Shown in pieces: positions 1 through 6,993 of a stretch of DNA of 12,381 nucleotides. Every line of letters starts with the position of its first letter. Position 1 is the stretch's first letter. The stretch comes from CAG-791 sp963591995 (GTDB lineage: Bacteria > Bacillota > Clostridia > Lachnospirales > Lachnospiraceae), in the NCBI GenBank assembly GCA_963591995.1, contig CAVAUJ010000070.1, positions 1 to 12,381 of the forward strand, in the 5' to 3' direction. The translations under genes were made by a program, and so were the position numbers. The notes beneath the pieces were generated by a model. That model was not told where the DNA came from. It did no database searches and saw only the letters and a list, made by a program, of their open reading frames with translations.

Positions 1-4
1 GTTC

Positions 5-88
5 GCAGAAGTGGCGGAATTGGTAGACGCGCAGGCTTCAGGTGCCTGTGGCAGCAATGTCGTGAGGGTTCAAGTCCCTTCTTCTGCA
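5..88 (+). tRNA. tRNA-Leu (anticodon CAG)
   Basis: A complete class II tRNA. The acceptor strand GCAGAAG (5-11) pairs with CTTCTGC (81-87), followed by discriminator A88. The anticodon stem CAGGC/GCCTG (32-36/44-48) encloses loop TTCAGGT, giving anticodon CAG at 39-41, which reads leucine CUG codons. The long variable arm (GGC...GTC around 50-61) is typical of tRNA-Leu, and the T-arm GGGTTCAAGTCCC is canonical. No CCA is encoded after A88 (TGATC follows), so CCA must be added after transcription. It shares a transcript direction, and probably the downstream terminator, with the tRNA-Val gene. Confidence 0.97.
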
Positions 89-154
89 TGATCCGATGAA
101 GGTGCGGTCGGTGAGGAAGCTTCTTCACAGACGCGGTACAGCCATCCGGAACGC

Positions 155-227
155 GCGGTCATAGCTCAGCTGGGAGAGCGCGTCCTTGACGTGGACGAGG
201 TCGCAGGTTCGAGCCCTGCTGGCCGTA
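155..227 (+). tRNA. tRNA-Val (anticodon GAC)
   Basis: A 73-nt class I tRNA. Acceptor GCGGTCA (155-161) pairs with TGGCCGT (220-226) using two G-U pairs, one of them the terminal pair, and the discriminator is A227. The D-arm GCTCAGCTGGGAGAGC is canonical. The anticodon stem CGTCC/GGACG holds loop TTGACGT with anticodon GAC at 188-190 (valine GUC/GUU). The T-arm GCAGGTTCGAGCCCTGC is perfect. CCA is not encoded. It lies 66 nt after tRNA-Leu; the spacer contains a small hairpin (111-128, GTGAGGA...TTCTTCAC) without a T-tract, which could help separate the two tRNAs during processing. An intrinsic terminator follows immediately. Confidence 0.97.
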
Positions 228-232
228 GAGAG

Positions 233-265
233 TCCCCTCGCATGTTACATGCGAGGGGATTTTTT
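233..265 (+). terminator. Intrinsic terminator of the tRNA operon
   Basis: A perfect 12-bp stem, TCCCCTCGCATG (233-244) with CATGCGAGGGGA (248-259), closes a TTA loop and is followed directly by six T (260-265). It starts 5 nt after the tRNA-Val discriminator, so it should end the tRNA-Leu/tRNA-Val transcript and insulate the dgt-dnaG-rpoD block from it. Confidence 0.94.
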
Positions 266-467
266 GTAGTCGCATTCGAAAAACCCCGATGCGGGCGGGC
301 AGAGGTCCTTCGGACCCTGCCCACCGGCCGGTTTCAATCATGAATCCGTCCGAGGGAGGCCGATTCATGTTGAAAATCGGCCGCTCGCGGACGGATAAAA
401 AAGGAAATCGGAGATCTCCGCAGAATAAATAAAGTATCAGGTAACGTTTGAAAATGCGGGGGAGACG
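266..467 (+). other. Gene-free leader upstream of dgt, rich in inverted repeats
   Basis: This 202-nt stretch has no convincing gene. It holds a hairpin at 297-322 (GGGCAG + GGTCC, loop TTC, GGACC + CTGCCC; 11 bp with one bulged A303). It also holds a nested dyad at 344-396: outer arms ATCCGTCCG (344-352) / CGGACGGAT (388-396) and inner arms GGCCGATT (358-365) / AATCGGCC (375-382). A competing pairing is visible, because the segment about 325-346 is nearly the reverse complement of about 362-383. None of these hairpins is followed by a T-tract on the + strand, so they are not terminators. They could be an operator, a REP-like element or folded leader RNA. Confidence 0.6.
370..399 (+). promoter_or_regulatory. 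Candidate sigma-A promoter for dgt-dnaG-rpoD
   Basis: TTGAAA (370-375) matches the -35 consensus at 5 of 6 positions. GATAAA (394-399) matches the -10 at 4 of 6, with an 18-nt spacer. It lies after the tRNA terminator and about 70 nt before dgt, where a promoter is needed. The -35 box falls in the loop and inner arm of the nested dyad and the -10 overlaps its outer arm, so a dyad-binding regulator could act here. The match is modest and not proven. Confidence 0.35.
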
Positions 468-1481
468 ATGATGACACAGCGGATCCGGGAGCAGTTGGAG
501 GAGCGGGAGCAGGAAATACTGGCTCCCTGGGCGGCACATTCTGCTGCCTCCAGAGGACGGCGCAGGGAAGAGCCGCAGGATGACCTTCGGCCGGTTTACC
601 AAAGGGACCGCGACCGCATCCTGCATTCGAAATCGTTCCGCCGGCTCAAGGACAAGACACAGGTGTTCATTACGCCGGACGGGGATCATTACCGCACGCG
701 CATGACGCACACATTGGAGGTTTCTCAGAATGCGAGGACCATCGCAAAGGCGCTGCGCCTGAATGAGGATCTGACGGAGGCCATTGCGCTGGGGCATGAT
801 CTGGGTCATACGCCCTTCGGACACGCCGGTGAGCGCGTCCTGAACAGGCTCTGCCCGGAGGGATTCGACCATGCCCTGCAGTCGGTCCGGCTCGCGGAAT
901 ATCTCGAGAAGGACGGACAGGGATTGAATCTGACGGAAGAGGTGCTGGACGGCTTTGCCAATCATCAGACGGCAGGGAATCCTGCGACACTGGAGGGAAG
1001 GATCGTCCGGTACTCGGATAAGATCGCTTATTTTCACCATGACATGGACGATGCCATCCGGGGCGGCATCCTGACGGATGAGGATGTGCCGGAGGAGATC
1101 GCAGCGGTTCTGGGGCACACCATGGAGGAGCGGCTGGACACCTATGTGCACGACATCATCTCGCACTCGATGGGCAGGCCCGTGGTTGAGATGTCGGCAC
1201 CGGTGGAGGAGGCCTTCGGCAGGTTCCGCAACTTCATGTTCGAGAGAGTTTACACCAACCCGAAGGCCAAGGGCGAGGAGTCCAAGGCGATGGGCATCGT
1301 AGAGCAGCTCTACGCATATTATTACCGGCATTTTGAGCTGCTGCCGGCTTACCTTCAAAGGAGAATGGAGGAATTCGGCGATACGAGGGAGCGGGTGGTA
1401 TGTGATTACATTTCCTCCATGACGGATCGCTTTGCCATCGCCCGCTACGAGGACATCTACGTACCGAAGTGCTGGCAGTAG
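468..1481 (+). CDS. dgt: dGTPase-like deoxynucleotide triphosphohydrolase (HD domain)
   Basis: A cytoplasmic HD-superfamily hydrolase predicted to cleave dGTP (or related dNTPs) to deoxynucleoside and triphosphate, helping set the dNTP pool. The 337 residues match the usual length of the shorter, type-2 dGTPase-like family. Visible motifs are the N-terminal family signature RPVYQRDRDRILHSKSFRRL (41-60) and the metal ligands H81 (RMTHTLEVSQ), H110-D111 (LGHDLGHTPFGH) and D184 (YSDKIAY). Start: GGGGGAG (458-464) lies just upstream of two tandem ATG codons (468 and 471); 468 is chosen, and 471 is equally possible. It is the first gene of the block leading to primase and the primary sigma factor, a common clostridial arrangement. 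Substrate choice cannot be read from sequence. Confidence 0.93.
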   Translation: MMTQRIREQLEEREQEILAPWAAHSAASRGRRREEPQDDLRPVYQRDRDRILHSKSFRRLKDKTQVFITPDGDHYRTRMTHTLEVSQNARTIAKALRLNEDLTEAIALGHDLGHTPFGHAGERVLNRLCPEGFDHALQSVRLAEYLEKDGQGLNLTEEVLDGFANHQTAGNPATLEGRIVRYSDKIAYFHHDMDDAIRGGILTDEDVPEEIAAVLGHTMEERLDTYVHDIISHSMGRPVVEMSAPVEEAFGRFRNFMFERVYTNPKAKGEESKAMGIVEQLYAYYYRHFELLPAYLQRRMEEFGDTRERVVCDYISSMTDRFAIARYEDIYVPKCWQ

Positions 1482-1498
1482 ACAGGCAGCGGCGGGGA

Positions 1499-1612
1499 GA
1501 CAAAGAGACGGCGGAAACGGCAGTGCATGACGAAAGCGGCAGTGCATAGCGGAGAAGAGCAGCGCCCGACGGAAACAGCAATGCACAGCGTAGAACGGCA
1601 GAAAAGACGGAA
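1499..1612 (+). repeat. Degenerate ~19-nt tandem repeats in the dgt-dnaG spacer
   Basis: The 145-nt spacer has no gene but shows a roughly 19-nt period. CGGCAGTGCAT occurs at 1518-1528 and again at 1537-1547 (19 nt apart), and a diverged copy, ACAGCAATGCA, starts at 1575 (another 2 x 19 nt). Linkers between copies are variants of GACGGAAA/GACGAAAG. The copies are imperfect and the phase slips by a base in places. No terminator or promoter stands out, so dgt and dnaG may be co-transcribed. The dnaG ribosome-binding site (GGGAGG, 1618-1623) follows. Confidence 0.6.
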
Positions 1613-1626
1613 ATGCAGGGAGGACG

Positions 1627-3456
1627 ATGTATTATCCTGAGGAGATCGTAGCGCAGGTGATCGCGGCGAATGACATCGTAGACATCATCGGCAGCTACGT
1701 GCATTTGAAAAAAAGCGGCGCGAGCTATATGGGCCTGTGTCCCTTTCATAACGAGAAAACACCGTCGTTCTCGGTCCACCCGGGCAAGCAGGTTTTTCAT
1801 TGCTTTGGCTGCGGTGAGGGCGGCAATGTGGTGACGTTCCTGATGAAGTATGAGAACGATTCCTTTCAGGAGGCCTTAAAGGTGCTGGCAGACCGCGCCG
1901 GCATCAAGCTTCCCGAGGAGAATTCTTCTGCAAAGGCCAGAGCGGAGAATGAGCAGCGTGCGCAGCTGCTGGCCATCAACAAGGAGGCGGCCACCTATTA
2001 CTACCGGCTGCTGCGGACACATAAGGGGCAGAGGGGGCTGGAGTATCTGACGCAGCGGCAGCTGTCGCCGCAGACCATGCAGAATTTCGGCTTGGGATAT
2101 GCGGACGGCACAGGCTCGGATATGGTGGCGCATCTGCGCGCCAAGGGCTTCTCGGATGAAAACATCCTGTTGTCCGGCATCGGGGCCTACGATGAGAAGA
2201 GGGGACTCCACGACAAGTTCTGGAACCGCGTTATGTTCCCGATTATGGATGTCACCAACCGGGTCATCGGCTTCGGCGGGCGTGTGATGGGCGAGGGCAA
2301 GCCCAAATATCTGAATTCCCCGGAGACACCGGTATTCGATAAGTCGAGGAACCTGTACGGGCTGAACATTGCCAAAAAGACCAAATGCGGATATTTCATT
2401 CTCTGCGAGGGATACATGGATGTCATTGCCATGCACCAGGCAGGATTTTCGCAGGCGGTGGCTTCCCTTGGAACCTCCTTCACGGAAGGGCAGGCGGCTG
2501 TGCTGAAGCGCTATGTAAAGCAGGTGCTTCTTGCTTACGATTCCGACGGCGCCGGTGTGAAGGCGGCCCTCCGGAACATCGGCATTCTGAGAAATGCCGG
2601 ACTGACCGCAAAGGTGGTGAATCTGGAGCCGTTTAAGGATCCCGATGAATTCATGAAGAATCTGGGACCGGAGGAATTCCAAAAGCGCCTGGATGGGGCA
2701 GAGAATGCCTTTTTCTATCAGATCCGGCATTTGGAGAAGGAATACCGGATGGATGATCCCGCCGCAAGAAGCGAGTTTTATCATGAGCTTGCCAGGAGGC
2801 TGTGCGGATTCTCGGATGAGATCGAACGGGATTCCTACATCCGCGCCGCGGCAGAGCGATATTATGTGGACGAGGCGATGCTGCGAAGAGAGGTGGCGGC
2901 CTACGGGAGAGTTCTGACGAGCGGGGAGGAGCCGGTGATAAAAAAGGAGCGGTCGGAGAGCCGTATGCCGGCTGCGGACCGCGCAAGGCTTCGGAATGAA
3001 CGGCTGCTCCTGACGTGGATCTCGGACGATCCGGGGCTGTACGCGCAGCTGCGGGGCTATATCTCTGCGGAGGATTTCAGCGAAGGAGTGCCGCGAAAAG
3101 CGGCGGCCGGATATTTTGCCCTATTGGAGAAGGAGACCGGCGATGAGCTGGCGGTGGCCTCCGGAAACGGCGGTACGCCGGGGATTTCACCGGGCGCGGT
3201 GGTGGCTTTGTTCGAGGACGAGGAGGAGCAGCGGCAGGCGGCGGCCATGTTCGAGACGAGGCTGCACGGGATCACGGCACAGGAGCTGGAGAAGGCGCTG
3301 CGGGATGTTTTGTGCAGCATCAAGCGCGCTGCAATACAGGATCTTTCCGGGAATCTTACGGGGCCGGAGTCGCTCCGGCAATTGATGAAGTGCAAAAAGG
3401 AGCTGGCAGGGCTGCAGGCACTGCCGCTGACCCTGAACATAAACGAAGAGGAGTAG
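1627..3456 (+). CDS. dnaG: DNA primase
   Basis: Synthesises the RNA primers for lagging-strand and restart replication, working with the replicative helicase. The 609 residues are full length for the family. Domain order: N-terminal CHC2 zinc finger (C38, H41 in LCPFHNEKTPSF; C59, C62 in FHCFGCGEGG); the RNA-polymerase core with YLNSPETPVFDKSRNLYGL (228-246); the TOPRIM domain with E261 (EGYMDV) and D305/D307 (DSDGAG); and a diverged C-terminal helicase-interaction region (about 435-609), where primases usually vary. The start has a strong GGGAGG site (1618-1623). It follows dgt through a repeat-rich spacer, and its stop is only 10 nt from the rpoD start, so the two are almost certainly co-transcribed and probably translationally coupled. 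Confidence 0.97.
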   Translation: MYYPEEIVAQVIAANDIVDIIGSYVHLKKSGASYMGLCPFHNEKTPSFSVHPGKQVFHCFGCGEGGNVVTFLMKYENDSFQEALKVLADRAGIKLPEENSSAKARAENEQRAQLLAINKEAATYYYRLLRTHKGQRGLEYLTQRQLSPQTMQNFGLGYADGTGSDMVAHLRAKGFSDENILLSGIGAYDEKRGLHDKFWNRVMFPIMDVTNRVIGFGGRVMGEGKPKYLNSPETPVFDKSRNLYGLNIAKKTKCGYFILCEGYMDVIAMHQAGFSQAVASLGTSFTEGQAAVLKRYVKQVLLAYDSDGAGVKAALRNIGILRNAGLTAKVVNLEPFKDPDEFMKNLGPEEFQKRLDGAENAFFYQIRHLEKEYRMDDPAARSEFYHELARRLCGFSDEIERDSYIRAAAERYYVDEAMLRREVAAYGRVLTSGEEPVIKKERSESRMPAADRARLRNERLLLTWISDDPGLYAQLRGYISAEDFSEGVPRKAAAGYFALLEKETGDELAVASGNGGTPGISPGAVVALFEDEEEQRQAAAMFETRLHGITAQELEKALRDVLCSIKRAAIQDLSGNLTGPESLRQLMKCKKELAGLQALPLTLNINEEE

Positions 3457-3466
3457 GGAGGCTGAT

Positions 3467-4921
3467 ATGACCAAGAAAAAAGCAGAGAATGCGGCTGTCG
3501 ATGCCGTAAAGGCGGCACCGGAGCAGGAAAAGAAGAATGTGAAGGATACGGCGAGAAAAGGCGCCCGGAAGGATGACAGCGGGGCGCAGGAGGAGGAGAA
3601 CCGGCAGCTCTGGGAGCGCCTCGGCAAGCTGGTGGAGCTCGCCAGAACCAAGGAGGACGTGTTGGACTATCAGGAGGTCCTGCAGGCCTTTGCCGACATG
3701 GAGCTGGAGGATGAGAAGCTGGATAAGATCACGGCCTACCTGGAGGAAAAGGACATTGAGGTTGTGACGACGGCGGAGACACCCGAAGAGATTCCGGTAC
3801 TGGATGCGGACGATGTCGATGTGGATGACGATGTTCCCAATGAGGAGCTGGAGCTCATCGAGCAGGAAGAAGCGGATGATCTGGACAACATCGGACTTGA
3901 TGCGGTGAACATCGAGGATCCGGTGCGGATGTATCTGAAGGAGATCGGCAAGGTCGCTCTTCTGACGGCAACGGAAGAGGTGGAAATCGCCAAGACGATG
4001 GAAAATGGCGATATTGCCCAGGAAATGCTGAATACGCTCTTTAAGGACGTGGCGGACGATGACACGCAGCGCGTCACGACCGAGGAAGAGGTGATGAGCT
4101 TCCTCCGGGATGAGGGACAGCGGGCCGAGATCGAGGAAAAGCGGCCGATCCTCTGCGGCAAGACCAAAGAGGGACTGAAGGATGTGGTATACCGCGGAGA
4201 AGAGGCCCGCAAGAAGCTTGCGGAGGCCAACCTGCGTCTGGTGGTTTCCATCGCCAAGCGCTACGTGGGACGCGGCATGCTGTTCCTGGATCTGATTCAG
4301 GAAGGAAATCTGGGTCTGATCAAGGCAGTGGAGAAGTTCGATTTCCGCAAGGGCTTTAAATTTTCGACCTATGCGACCTGGTGGATCCGTCAGGCCATAA
4401 CGCGGGCCATTGCGGACCAGGCCCGGACGATCCGCATTCCGGTGCACATGGTGGAGACAATCAACAAGCTGGTGCGCATTTCCAGACAGCTGCTGCAGGA
4501 GCTGGGGAGAGAGCCTACGCCGGAGGAGATTGCGGCGCGCATGAATATTCCGGTGGAAAGGGTGCGGGAAATCATTAAGATTTCACAGGAGCCCGTTTCG
4601 CTGGAGACGCCGATCGGTGAGGAGGAGGATTCCCACCTCGGAGATTTCATCCAGGATGACAATGTGCCCGTACCGGCGGAGGCCGCGGCCTATACGCTGT
4701 TGAAGGAGCAGCTGCAGGATGTGCTGGGGACCCTGACCGAGCGCGAGCAGAAGGTGCTGCGTCTGCGCTTTGGATTGGACGACGGAAGAGCCAGAACCCT
4801 GGAGGAGGTCGGACGCGAATTCAACGTAACGAGGGAGCGAATCCGGCAGATTGAGGCGAAGGCCCTGCGCAAGCTGCGTCATCCGTCCCGTTCCCGGAAG
4901 CTGCGGGATTATCTGGATTGA
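3467..4921 (+). CDS. rpoD: Primary (housekeeping) RNA polymerase sigma factor, sigma-70/SigA
   Basis: Directs RNA polymerase to housekeeping promoters. The order of regions in the 484 residues is: a Lys/Ala-rich basic tail (1-40); region 1.1 (about 45-100); an acidic linker (104-140); region 1.2 with DPVRMYLKEIG (151-161); regions 2.1-2.4 from LAEANLRLVVSIAKRYVGRG (251-270) through STYATWWIRQAITRAIADQA (300-319); region 3 (TIRIPVHMVETINKL onward); region 4.1-4.2 with VLRLRFGLDDG and the recognition helix VTRERIRQIEAKALRKLRHP. Residues about 183-245 are an insert between regions 1.2 and 2.1, where Bacillus SigA has only a few residues. A ribosome-binding site AGGGAGG (3455-3461) overlaps the dnaG stop. 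The last codon and stop begin a 16-nt tandem array. Confidence 0.98.
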   Translation: MTKKKAENAAVDAVKAAPEQEKKNVKDTARKGARKDDSGAQEEENRQLWERLGKLVELARTKEDVLDYQEVLQAFADMELEDEKLDKITAYLEEKDIEVVTTAETPEEIPVLDADDVDVDDDVPNEELELIEQEEADDLDNIGLDAVNIEDPVRMYLKEIGKVALLTATEEVEIAKTMENGDIAQEMLNTLFKDVADDDTQRVTTEEEVMSFLRDEGQRAEIEEKRPILCGKTKEGLKDVVYRGEEARKKLAEANLRLVVSIAKRYVGRGMLFLDLIQEGNLGLIKAVEKFDFRKGFKFSTYATWWIRQAITRAIADQARTIRIPVHMVETINKLVRISRQLLQELGREPTPEEIAARMNIPVERVREIIKISQEPVSLETPIGEEEDSHLGDFIQDDNVPVPAEAAAYTLLKEQLQDVLGTLTEREQKVLRLRFGLDDGRARTLEEVGREFNVTRERIRQIEAKALRKLRHPSRSRKLRDYLD

Positions 4922-5011
4922 TGAACAGCCCGAATGCGGAACAGATCGATTGCGGAACGGACTGAATGCGGAACGGGCCGGTTGTTGAACGGATCGTCTG
5001 CTGAATGAATC
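4916..5011 (+). repeat. 16-nt degenerate tandem repeat array after rpoD
   Basis: Six consecutive 16-nt units fill most of the rpoD-trmK spacer: GATTGATGAACAGCCC (4916), GAATGCGGAACAGATC (4932), GATTGCGGAACGGACT (4948), GAATGCGGAACGGGCC (4964), GGTTGTTGAACGGATC (4980) and GTCTGCTGAATGAATC (4996). The approximate consensus is GAATGCGGAACGGATC. The first unit includes the final Asp codon and the stop of rpoD. There is no intrinsic terminator in the spacer, so read-through into trmK is plausible. The trmK ribosome-binding site AAAGGGAG (5036-5042) follows after a short non-repeat stretch. Confidence 0.75.
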
Positions 5012-5045
5012 GGCGGATGACAGGGGGAGCGATAGAAAGGGAGCG

Positions 5046-6014
5046 ATGATTAAAATTTCGCGGCGACTGCAGCACATATGTGACATGGTACCTGCCGGGG
5101 TGCGGATTTGCGATGTCGGCTGCGACCATGCCTATGCAGACATCCGTCTGCTCCAGGAGCAAAAGGCGGTGCATGCTCTTGCCATGGATGTGGCGGAGGG
5201 TCCGCTGGCGACGGCAAGGGCCAATCTGGAACTGACGGAGCTGCTGGAGCAGGAGGGGGATGCGGACCGGACCGGGCGCTGCGAGTTGCGCAGATCCGAC
5301 GGGCTTGCCGCCTATGAACCCGGTGAGGCGGACGTTCTGATCTGCGCCGGCATGGGCGGAATTCTCATGCGGTGTCTGCTGGAGGCGGAGCCGGAAAAGG
5401 CGCTGTCCTTTCGCGAAATGATTCTCTCGCCCCACCGTGAGGTCAATCTGGTGCGGGAATGGCTGTTCGCCAATGGCTGCCGGATTGCGGAGGAGCGTTT
5501 TTTTCAGGACGAGGGCCAATATTATACGGTTATGCGCGTCCTCTGTCCGGGGCAAACGTCGCAGGAGTCTGCAGGGCAGCGGCACCCGGACTGGCGGGGG
5601 CTGGAGGAGAGAATCGGAGATCTGCCGGAGGAGGTCCTTGCAAGGGCCATGGTGGACCGCGGGCAGCTGATCCGGATTCTGGGGGATGCCGCCTTTGCCG
5701 GGCTGGCCGAGGAGAACTGGGGACCCTGTATTCTGGCGGATTACCTGTCGTTTGCAGACGGGGGTAAAGACGGGAGCGAAGAAGAGAGGGGTGCCGGCAC
5801 CTCGGTTGCAGGAGAAGATTCGGCGGGCTCATCCTCTGCGGAATGCTTTGACCGGTTCGTGCGGGAAAGGCTTCGCGGGAGACTAAGGCTGCTGGAGAAA
5901 CTCGGCGGTTCGGAGGCAGGCGACAACACACAGGAGCGCCTGCGCGAGGTGCGCGGCGAGATCGGCATTCTGCAGACACTGCTGGCGGCGCACCGGCTGT
6001 GCGGATACCTGCAG
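5046..6014 (+). CDS. trmK: tRNA (adenine22-N1)-methyltransferase, 3' end lost in N run
   Basis: A SAM-dependent Rossmann methyltransferase of the TrmK/YqfN family (COG2384), which makes m1A22 in the D-loop of tRNA. Seen: the SAM motif ICDVGCDHAYADIRLL (21-36), the acidic motif II region (AMDVAEGPLATARAN, 46-60), AGMGGILM (101-108), SPHREVNLVREWL (128-140) and the C-terminal GPCILADYLSF (226-236). A low-complexity Gly/Ser/Glu segment (238-265) is inserted before a charged, probably coiled-coil C-terminus (266-323). With at least 323 residues it is much longer than the 238-residue Bacillus protein. The frame runs into the N run at 6015 with no stop seen; the true stop must lie in the gap, because downstream DNA encodes Nif3 in another frame. 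The start has AAAGGGAG 3 nt upstream. Confidence 0.9.
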
Positions 6015-6071
6015 NNNNNNNNNNNNNNNNNNNNNNNNNNNNNNNNNNNNNNNNNNNNNNNNNNNNNNNNN
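6015..6071. other. Assembly gap (57 N)
   Basis: 57 undetermined bases separate the trmK coding sequence from the Nif3 ribosome-binding site. The stop codon of trmK is presumably here. The real gap length is unknown, since an N run may only be a placeholder. Reading through the N in the trmK frame gives a false 454-residue chimera that overlaps Nif3 out of frame. Confidence 0.98.
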
Positions 6072-6102
6072 CGCACAGAAGCTGCGACAGAAAGGAGAGG
6101 CA

Positions 6103-6885
6103 ATGCTCTTATCGGAAATTATGGCACAGCTGGAAAATTTCTGCCCGGCCTCCTTTGCCATGAGCTGGGACAACCCGGGACTGCAGGCGGGACGCTCGCA
6201 GAAGGAGGTCGGCACGGTGTATCTGGCGGTGGACGCAACGAGCGCCGTGATCGAGGATGCCATCCGGCAGCATGCGGATCTGATCCTGACGCATCATCCG
6301 CTCCTGTTCACGGGACTGCAGCATGTGACGGACCAGGATTTCATCGGAAAGCGAATCGTGCGGCTGCTGTCCGAGGACGTGGCGCTGTATGCCATGCATA
6401 CGAATTTTGACGTCATGGGGATGGCGGCAGAGGCGGCGGAGCGTCTGCATCTGGTTCATCCGGACGTATTGGAGGTCACCTATGAGGATGCGATTTCCCA
6501 TGAAGGGCTGGGACGCATCGGAGAGCTGCCGGAGCACATGACGCTGCTGGAGTGCGGACAATACGTAAAGGAGGTCTTCGGGATTCCGCAGGTGCGGATC
6601 TACGGCGATCCGCAGACCCCGATTGTGATGACGGCCATTCTGCCGGGCTCGGGGAAGGATGCCATCGATCTGGCCCTGCAGAAGGGGGCGGATGTCATGA
6701 TCACCGGCGACATCACGCATCACGTTGGACTGGATGCCGTGGAGAAGGGGATTGCGGTGATCGACGCGGGGCATTACGGAATCGAGAAGATGTTCGTTCC
6801 CTACATGCAGGATTTTCTGAAAAGAGAGCTGCCGCAGCTCCGGGTGATCACAGCGCCCGTGCAGGAGCCGTTCCTTCTTGTATGA
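6103..6885 (+). CDS. Nif3-like dinuclear metal center protein (YqfO family)
   Basis: Member of the Nif3/YqfO family (often labelled GTP cyclohydrolase 1 type 2 homologue), a conserved cytoplasmic protein with a two-metal site and no settled physiological reaction. Putative metal ligands are visible: H64-H65 (ILTHHPLLF), H99 and D103 (MHTNFDV), H224 and E228 (DAGHYGIEK). SWDNPGLQAG (21-30) is the family's N-terminal signature. The 260 residues fit the short form, lacking the PII-like insert found in some Bacillus homologues. The start follows AAAGGAGAGG (6091-6100) at good spacing. It neighbours trmK as in Bacillus, where yqfN and yqfO are adjacent downstream of sigA, which suggests a conserved functional link whose nature is unknown. 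Confidence 0.93.
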   Translation: MLLSEIMAQLENFCPASFAMSWDNPGLQAGRSQKEVGTVYLAVDATSAVIEDAIRQHADLILTHHPLLFTGLQHVTDQDFIGKRIVRLLSEDVALYAMHTNFDVMGMAAEAAERLHLVHPDVLEVTYEDAISHEGLGRIGELPEHMTLLECGQYVKEVFGIPQVRIYGDPQTPIVMTAILPGSGKDAIDLALQKGADVMITGDITHHVGLDAVEKGIAVIDAGHYGIEKMFVPYMQDFLKRELPQLRVITAPVQEPFLLV

Positions 6886-6980
6886 GCGACCGGTGAAGGA
6901 ACCGTCGGCATCGGAAATTCATTCCCCTTTCCGGAGGAACGCTTTCCGGAGAATGCAGAACGCGGCAGGGGCGCGGGACG

Positions 6981-6988
6981 GCAGGAGG
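6981..6988 (+). promoter_or_regulatory. Ribosome-binding site fixing the nucleoside kinase start
   Basis: GCAGGAGG ends 5 nt before ATG 6994. An in-frame GTG at 6988 overlaps this site and cannot use it, so ATG 6994 is the likely start. The 108-nt spacer upstream (6886-6993) has no terminator but contains a 10-bp direct repeat, CTTTCCGGAG, at 6927-6936 and 6942-6951. Confidence 0.8.
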
Positions 6989-6993
6989 TGGAT

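Noticed and set aside
159..1586. Long minus-strand open frame opposite tRNA-Val and dgt
   Set aside because: It runs antisense to a clear dgt gene and a tRNA; its end resembles the QQGSNLRPRP artefact made by translating tRNA genes. It is a shadow frame of GC-rich DNA.
5046..6410. 454-residue open frame continuing trmK through the N run into the Nif3 region
   Set aside because: After the gap it reads Nif3 out of frame with no family resemblance; it exists only because N codons contain no stop.
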